Source: Bacteroidota bacterium
GTDB taxonomy: Bacteria; Bacteroidota; Bacteroidia; Bacteroidales; SZUA-534
Assembly (NCBI GenBank): GCA_020047835.1
Contig: JAIFNJ010000032.1
Span: 1-9,963, forward strand
DNA: 9,963 nt
Reading direction: 5' to 3'
The notes beneath the pieces are model-generated. The model was not told where the DNA came from and made no database searches. It was given only the letters and a program-made list of their open reading frames with translations. Shown in pieces: positions 5,492 through 9,963 of this stretch (position 1 is its first letter; each line of letters begins with the position of its first letter). The translations under genes and the position numbers were made by a program.

Positions 5492-8056
5492 TTAGATATT
5501 AATAGCTAAAACTGTTGCATCATCAATTTGTTCAAAATTACCGCGCCAATTTTGGAATGTTTGAAAAAACACTTCCTTTTGTAAAGGTAATGCTTTAGAG
5601 CAATTATTCTTGCAAAGATCTACAAATCGGTTCATTCCAAATTTTTCGTTGGCTTCGTTGTATTGGTCGGTAAAGCCATCGGTAAAAAGGTAAAAGGTTT
5701 GTTTTGGTTTTAGAGCAAAGGTTTCAGAGCTAAATGGTTTCATTTTCGGACTGAATCCAACCGGCATTCGGTCTCCTTTTAATAATTCCAGCGATTGATC
5801 GGAACTGATTACTATTTTTCCCTTTGCCCCCGAATATTCTATGGTTTGGCTTTGCTCATCAATAACAAGCAGCGAAATTTCAATGCCATCGTTATGTTCC
5901 ATCAACTCGCTGGTTTGTTGAAGTGAATCAATTACTTGACTTCGCAAGGCATCAAGTATCAAATTGGTTTTATAAATATTTTGCACGGTAACTATCTCTT
6001 TCAGAAAAGCCAATCCCAACATGCTTAAAAACCCTCCCGGTACCCCATGACCAGTGCAATCGCCAACAGCCACTATTATTTTATGGTTGTCTTGGTGTAC
6101 CCAATAAAAATCGCCACCAACAATATATTTTGGCATATATAGTACAAAATGATCAGGCAATACGGAATTCATGCGCTGTTTTGATGGAAGTACTGCTTGT
6201 TGTATGTATTGAGCATAATTCACGCTTTCCTGAAAGGTTTTATTGGCTTGTACAATTTTATTGTTTTGTTGTAATAATGTTTCATTTTGTAATACAATTT
6301 GCTGTTGAGTAGTTCTCAGCTCTTCGTTGAGTTGAGCCAAATCCTCATTTTTAATCAAAATATCGTGCTGTTGTTTGGCTAATTTTTTATTTAAAGCTTT
6401 TCGGTATAACAAATTTCGGATAAGCATCACAACTAAAATAGAAAGCAACAGTACCAAACCTAAATACATGTTTCGTAATCTTTTTTGCCAAACAATCTCA
6501 ACTTCCTTATTCTTAAATTCCAAATCTCTTTTAGCGAGTTGTATTTGTTGCATTTCAATGGCTTGTTGCTTTCGCTCCAGCTGATATTTCGATTCCAATT
6601 CCAATATTGCTTCTGATTTTTTCTGGCTAAAAAGGGAATCATTTAACTCAATAACTTGCTTTGTCAAGCGTAAGGCTTCTTTGTAATTCCCTAAATATTC
6701 GCTGGCATTGGCCATTAGTTTCTTAGCAAACATCATTTCGTTAAGACCATTATATGTTTCAGCAACATTTATTGCTTTTTGAGCATAATTGTATGCGTTT
6801 GAATACTTTTTAAGTTGAATGTTAAGTTCTGCCAAATTGTTTAAAGCAACAGCCTGGCCATATTTATTCTTGATTTGAACATAGCTGGTAAGTGCTTTTT
6901 GTAAGCAAAAATCAGCAGAGTCATATTCTTGCGTATCTAAAAAAATAGCCCCTAAATTTTGCATACAATCGGCTATTCCTGATGCATCACCCAAGGCTGT
7001 TTTTTGTTTTAAGGCAAATTGGAAATAGTTTTTTGCCTTGTCGAATTCTTTATTTATATGATGGATGCGGGCAATGTAATAGTAGGTATCGGCAATGCCA
7101 AATTTGTCGTTTATTTCATTAAAAAGTTCCAATGCTTCGGTATGATACTGCATGGCTTGTAATAAATTTGCTTGTTCAAAATGTATTAAGGCTGCATTGT
7201 TGTAAATTTTTGCTTTCCCGGCTCTATCGCCTAATGCATCATACCAACGTAAAGCTTGCATAAAGTTTTCGAGGGCTAAAGTATATTGCCCTTGCCGGTT
7301 GTAAATATTGCCCATGTTGTTAAGAATACTAGCCAATTGTCTTGATGACACCGTAGTGTCAATTAGATGTTTGGCTTTTAAATAATATGATGCCGCTTGC
7401 TCAAAATTATTTTGGTATAAATATACATTTCCAATATTGGTCAAGGAGGTTACTATACCTGCTGTATCGTTGATTTGGGTGCGCATTCGCAATGATTCCG
7501 AATAATAAAAAAGGGCAGAATCGTACTGTGATTTTTTGAAATAAACAATGCCTAAGTTCACCATCGATTTTGATAAATCGAAAGGTTGGTTTAACTGCGT
7601 TCTTATAGCAATGGCTTTTTGGTAATAATACATGGCCGAATCGAATGATCCGGTAAGCAAAAAAATATTTCCTTTTCCATGGTAAATGCGGCTTTGCCCA
7701 AATAAATTGTCGGCATTTGAAACATATCTTAAGGCCGTGTCCTGATAACTCAAAGCCTTACTGCTATTAGCTCCATATCTATAACACTCCCCGATAATGT
7801 AATAGGCATAACCTAAAAGGGAATCAGGGTAATTGGTTTCCTTTTTTAAATCATCAATAAGGCGAAGGGTGAGTTTTATGGAAGAATCTTTGTTAATGGA
7901 TGCAAGATTTTCCGTGTTTTCTAGTTGGGTATAAATTTGTAGGAATTTGTTCTCAGGTAAAGCCTGCAAAGGAATAAGTAGTAATGAAATTAAGACCAAT
8001 TTCAAAAATAACGGGTAATTAGTATTGCCATTGATATGGTTTGAAAATGTTGACAT
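5492..8056 (-). CDS. TPR-repeat membrane protein with cytoplasmic SpoIIE/PP2C-type phosphatase domain
   Basis: A probable transmembrane signalling phosphatase. Residues 16-33 are hydrophobic (signal peptide or anchor). Residues about 75-475 hold ten TPR units, each with a small residue at the same position (Gly89, 129, 169, 209, 249, Ala289, 329, Gly369, Ala409, 449), an exact 40-residue period. A glutamine-rich coiled coil (about 478-525) is followed by one membrane helix (530-548) and a second coiled coil (553-608). The C-terminal domain, from about 612, has the PPM/SpoIIE metal motifs: GGDFYW (647-652), GDCTGHGVPGGF (665-676), FTDGFTD (791-797) and IDDATVL (844-850). These supply Asp649, Asp666, Asp793 and Asp845/846. 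All metal-binding aspartates are present, so an active Ser/Thr phosphatase is expected. Predicted topology is TPR outside, phosphatase inside. Relatives act on anti-anti-sigma (STAS) or other phosphoproteins; no partner kinase or STAS gene is in the window. It is the first gene of a unit with the secreted peptidase. Confidence 0.92.
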   Translation of the reverse strand: MSTFSNHINGNTNYPLFLKLVLISLLLIPLQALPENKFLQIYTQLENTENLASINKDSSIKLTLRLIDDLKKETNYPDSLLGYAYYIIGECYRYGANSSKALSYQDTALRYVSNADNLFGQSRIYHGKGNIFLLTGSFDSAMYYYQKAIAIRTQLNQPFDLSKSMVNLGIVYFKKSQYDSALFYYSESLRMRTQINDTAGIVTSLTNIGNVYLYQNNFEQAASYYLKAKHLIDTTVSSRQLASILNNMGNIYNRQGQYTLALENFMQALRWYDALGDRAGKAKIYNNAALIHFEQANLLQAMQYHTEALELFNEINDKFGIADTYYYIARIHHINKEFDKAKNYFQFALKQKTALGDASGIADCMQNLGAIFLDTQEYDSADFCLQKALTSYVQIKNKYGQAVALNNLAELNIQLKKYSNAYNYAQKAINVAETYNGLNEMMFAKKLMANASEYLGNYKEALRLTKQVIELNDSLFSQKKSEAILELESKYQLERKQQAIEMQQIQLAKRDLEFKNKEVEIVWQKRLRNMYLGLVLLLSILVVMLIRNLLYRKALNKKLAKQQHDILIKNEDLAQLNEELRTTQQQIVLQNETLLQQNNKIVQANKTFQESVNYAQYIQQAVLPSKQRMNSVLPDHFVLYMPKYIVGGDFYWVHQDNHKIIVAVGDCTGHGVPGGFLSMLGLAFLKEIVTVQNIYKTNLILDALRSQVIDSLQQTSELMEHNDGIEISLLVIDEQSQTIEYSGAKGKIVISSDQSLELLKGDRMPVGFSPKMKPFSSETFALKPKQTFYLFTDGFTDQYNEANEKFGMNRFVDLCKNNCSKALPLQKEVFFQTFQNWRGNFEQIDDATVLAINI

Positions 8057-8199
8057 AGTTACTGTTTGTTGGCTGCTGCACTTATTTGATTTGTTGCATT
8101 TTAGAAATTAGAACGACTCGTTACTTCTTTAAAGAGAGGCTGATGCGATTGAAATGAAAATATGGTACTTGGGTTAATTAAAAATTGAAATTTTCCGTT

Positions 8200-8207
8200 C
8201 AAATTTA
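8200..8207 (-). promoter_or_regulatory. Candidate -7 promoter element for the phosphatase-peptidase unit
   Basis: On the minus strand this reads TAAATTTG, matching TAnnTTTG, about 143 bases before the phosphatase ATG. No clear -33 box is visible. The long leader it implies is unusual, so a closer unseen promoter is possible. Confidence 0.3.
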
Positions 8208-8216
8208 TTAATTATA
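8205..8216. repeat. 12-base AT-rich direct repeat, copy 1
   Basis: TTATTAATTATA, identical to 8311-8322. It overlaps the upstream edge of the minus-strand -7 candidate at 8200-8207. The core TAATTA is palindromic. It may be an operator shared by the divergent genes, or chance in very AT-rich DNA. Confidence 0.4.
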
Positions 8217-8310
8217 ATGTTCCACCGGTTAAATTCTGCGCACTATTTTAGTTTTAAACTGCGGGAATTTCTTTTTTAAGCTCCTTTTTATTGAATGGTA
8301 AAATAATGAG

Positions 8311-8322
8311 TTATTAATTATA
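8311..8322. repeat. 12-base AT-rich direct repeat, copy 2
   Basis: Second copy of TTATTAATTATA, 106 bases from the first. It overlaps by two bases the upstream edge of the plus-strand -7 candidate at 8321-8328, the same placement relative to the promoter as copy 1. Confidence 0.4.
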
Positions 8323-8328
8323 GATTTG
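8321..8328 (+). promoter_or_regulatory. Candidate -7 promoter element for pgeF
   Basis: TAGATTTG matches the Bacteroidota TAnnTTTG consensus and ends 23 bases before the pgeF ATG. A TTG at 8291-8293 is too far (27-base spacer) to be a convincing -33 element. Apart from this, the opposing -7 candidate and the repeat, the 295-base divergent gap 8057-8351 shows nothing I can interpret. Confidence 0.45.
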
Positions 8329-8351
8329 TTTGTCACATACATTATATTTTT

Positions 8352-9116
8352 ATGATTTGGTATAATTTAGATAATGATCATAAAGGCTCTGTAATAAAAG
8401 CTTTTACTACCACAAAAGGCGACTTGCCATTACACCTCCAACGAGCATTTAATGATAAGGAAGATTGGAATGTAAAGCAGCAGCTATGGAATAATATCTA
8501 TCAAACACTAGCAGTTGAATTAGACATAAAAGAAGAACAAGTGGTATTTGCAAAACAAACTCATTCGGCTAATATTCAAGTGGTTGAAAAAAACTATAAC
8601 GGAGTTCCGTTTACAAATATCGACGGACTGATTACGAATGTAAAAGGACTTTGTTTGTGCATCCAAACGGCCGATTGTACCCCAATTTTGCTAATTGACA
8701 CTATTCACAAAGTGGTAGCGGCCATTCATGCTGGGTGGCGGGGTACAGCTCAAAATATTACAGGAAATGCTATTTCGATAATGAAAGACAATTTTGAAAC
8801 CAATCCCAACCAGGTAATTGCACACATTGGGCCTTGTATTTCGCAGGAAAATTATGAAGTGGGTTCCGATGTATATGAAGCTTTTAGTAAAATTGGAATG
8901 AATACGGAATCCATTTTTAAGGATGGTAAATTGCCTGGCAAGTATTACTGCAATCTGAATCTAGCCAATACAGAACAAATGATAAGGCAAGGGGTTTTGG
9001 CTGAAAACATTAAAACCGATAACCATTGCACCTATCAGCTAAAAGAGTTGTATTATTCCGCAAGGCGCGATGGTGGTAAAACCGGACGGATTATTACCGG
9101 GATTATGATTAAATAG
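8352..9116 (+). CDS. pgeF: Peptidoglycan editing factor PgeF (YfiH, laccase-domain / multicopper polyphenol oxidase family)
   Basis: A cytoplasmic protein of the YfiH/DUF152 family. In E. coli the orthologue removes wrongly incorporated L-serine from UDP-MurNAc peptide precursors; related proteins have been described as laccases or purine nucleoside enzymes. The metal and active-site motifs are complete: QTHS (69-72, His71), TADCTP (106-111, Cys109) and HAGWRG (126-131, His126). Also present are IGPCI (159-163, Cys162), NHCTY (224-228) and the closing YSARRDGGKTGR (235-246). The length, 254 residues, is normal. The ATG at 8352 is the only sensible start, preceded by an AT-rich leader and a -7 box at 8321-8328. 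It stands alone on the plus strand between two minus-strand units, divergent from the phosphatase gene and convergent with the asparagine synthetase gene 20 bases away. Confidence 0.92.
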   Translation: MIWYNLDNDHKGSVIKAFTTTKGDLPLHLQRAFNDKEDWNVKQQLWNNIYQTLAVELDIKEEQVVFAKQTHSANIQVVEKNYNGVPFTNIDGLITNVKGLCLCIQTADCTPILLIDTIHKVVAAIHAGWRGTAQNITGNAISIMKDNFETNPNQVIAHIGPCISQENYEVGSDVYEAFSKIGMNTESIFKDGKLPGKYYCNLNLANTEQMIRQGVLAENIKTDNHCTYQLKELYYSARRDGGKTGRIITGIMIK

Positions 9117-9136
9117 CAATTAGCAATATTTTGTAT

Positions 9137-9963
9137 CTATAAATTTTTGTAAGTTTCAAAGTACCACTGATGGAGGCAAATTAAAACCCAAACCCGATTG
9201 TACAGGAATTCTTTATCGGTTGTTAGGTATTCCTGAATCAGTTTGTTTACTTCATCCGTTTTCACAAATCCGGCTGCAATTATCTTTTCTTCCGAAAGGT
9301 ATTCCCCAATTAAAAAATTCAAATCGCCTTTGAGCCATTTGTTTAGTGGGATGCTGAACCCCCATTTGGGGCGGTTAAACAGTTCACGGGGAACATAATC
9401 GTAAAGTACTTCCTTGAGCAGGTATTTTTGGATTCCTTTGTGTGTTTTTAAGTCGGGATGCAGATTCAAAGCAAATTCAACTATCCGGTAATCGAGTAAT
9501 GGCACCCTATCCTCTAGCGAAAAGCGCATGCTGGCTCTATCTACTTTTACCAGCAAATCGTCGGGTAAGTAGTACATCAAATCGAAGAGGGCCTGACTTT
9601 CTGTAGCATTTAATTTGCGCACAGATAAAGGATTTTCGTCTAAAAGTAAAGGAAGCTGAAAAGCCTGATTCAGCATCTTTTGTGATTCTTTTAAGCTGAA
9701 ATAATATTGTTCCTGTGAAAAAATATGTTGTTTTAAAGGGGTCGTAACATCGAAATCAAAAAGCCGACTTACCCGCTGATACTTTGGACTTAGCTGGTTT
9801 AATGCAGTTTTAATTAGGTGTCGGTTGCTTTTTAATATGGGATTATTAAGGCGTTTAGCCCAGTTATACATGCCATAACCATGAAAAAGCTCATCGCCAC
9901 CATCGCCCGAAAGGGTCATGGTAACTTGCTGCCGTGCCATTTTTGATACCAGCATGGTGGGTA
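9137..9963 (-). CDS. asnB: Asparagine synthetase (glutamine-hydrolysing), AsnB type, C-terminal part; 5' end outside window
   Basis: The C-terminal synthetase half of an amidotransferase that adenylates aspartate (or a related carboxylate) with ATP and amidates it with ammonia from glutamine. The frame stays open past the ATG at 9955: the preceding codons read Pro-Thr, and PTMLVSKMAR is the usual internal family sequence. The start and the N-terminal glutaminase domain therefore lie beyond the right edge. Counting from that internal Met, the ATP-site loop is SGDGGDELFHGY (16-27). LLVKVDRASM, EDRVPLLD and RPKWGF follow, all standard for the family. The usual DELFGGY reads DELFHGY here. Such proteins are often found in polysaccharide clusters as amidotransferases that modify glycan, and a glycan cluster lies 6 kb to the left, so its substrate need not be free aspartate. 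No terminator hairpin is visible in the 20-base gap to pgeF. Confidence 0.9.
   Translation of the reverse strand, partial: PTMLVSKMARQQVTMTLSGDGGDELFHGYGMYNWAKRLNNPILKSNRHLIKTALNQLSPKYQRVSRLFDFDVTTPLKQHIFSQEQYYFSLKESQKMLNQAFQLPLLLDENPLSVRKLNATESQALFDLMYYLPDDLLVKVDRASMRFSLEDRVPLLDYRIVEFALNLHPDLKTHKGIQKYLLKEVLYDYVPRELFNRPKWGFSIPLNKWLKGDLNFLIGEYLSEEKIIAAGFVKTDEVNKLIQEYLTTDKEFLYNRVWVLICLHQWYFETYKNL

Noticed and set aside
6130..6642. Several short open frames inside the phosphatase gene on both strands
   Set aside because: They overlap a clearly coding frame with intact domains, show no family motifs and have low-complexity translations; they are shadows.
9114..9127. Tandem TAGCAAT direct repeat at the pgeF stop
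   Set aside because: Only two 7-base copies, one including the stop codon; most likely chance.
9953..9955. ATG at 9955 as the start of a short asparagine-synthetase-like gene
   Set aside because: The preceding codons in frame give Pro-Thr, matching the internal family sequence before LVSKMAR; the gene is cut by the window.

Overview
The window looks like a chromosomal segment from a member of the Bacteroidota (Bacteroidetes). The DNA is AT-rich and most starts lack a clear Shine-Dalgarno sequence. Matches to the phylum's TAnnTTTG -7 promoter element sit upstream of three transcription units. The gene families also fit: a TPR/SpoIIE-type phosphatase, a secreted bleomycin-hydrolase-like C1 peptidase and an O-antigen ligase with the LNEDTLETQ ending. 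This placement is inference from gene families and promoter style, not from a marker gene.

Layout. (1) Positions 1-2744, plus strand: the tail of a surface-polysaccharide cluster, with the C-terminal part of an O-antigen ligase/polymerase-type membrane protein, a WaaE/KdtX-like family 2 glycosyltransferase overlapping it by one base, and a second family 2 glycosyltransferase 52 bases later. (2) Positions 2768-4042, minus strand: a tight two-gene unit with a small transaldolase (TalC/FSA family) followed by a YciO-like member of the Sua5/YrdC/YciO family. (3) Positions 4263-8056, minus strand: a two-gene unit that starts with an 854-residue membrane-anchored protein (signal peptide, ten TPR units, one membrane helix, coiled coil, PP2C/SpoIIE phosphatase). 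It continues 5 bases later with a secreted papain-like peptidase and ends in a strong hairpin terminator. (4) Positions 8352-9116, plus strand: a pgeF/YfiH peptidoglycan-editing laccase-domain protein, divergent from the phosphatase unit. (5) Positions 9137-9963, minus strand: the C-terminal part of an AsnB-type asparagine synthetase running off the right edge.

How they fit together. The left genes build and attach cell-surface glycan. The phosphatase/peptidase pair is the most interesting unit: the predicted topology puts the TPR array outside the cytoplasm, in the compartment to which the peptidase is exported, and the phosphatase inside, so an envelope-sensing module is conceivable. The remaining genes are ordinary metabolic or tRNA/cell-wall maintenance genes. 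I see no mobile element, CRISPR array, tRNA or rRNA, and no convincing evidence for a wholly new system. Both edge genes are cut by the window, not broken in the genome as far as can be seen.
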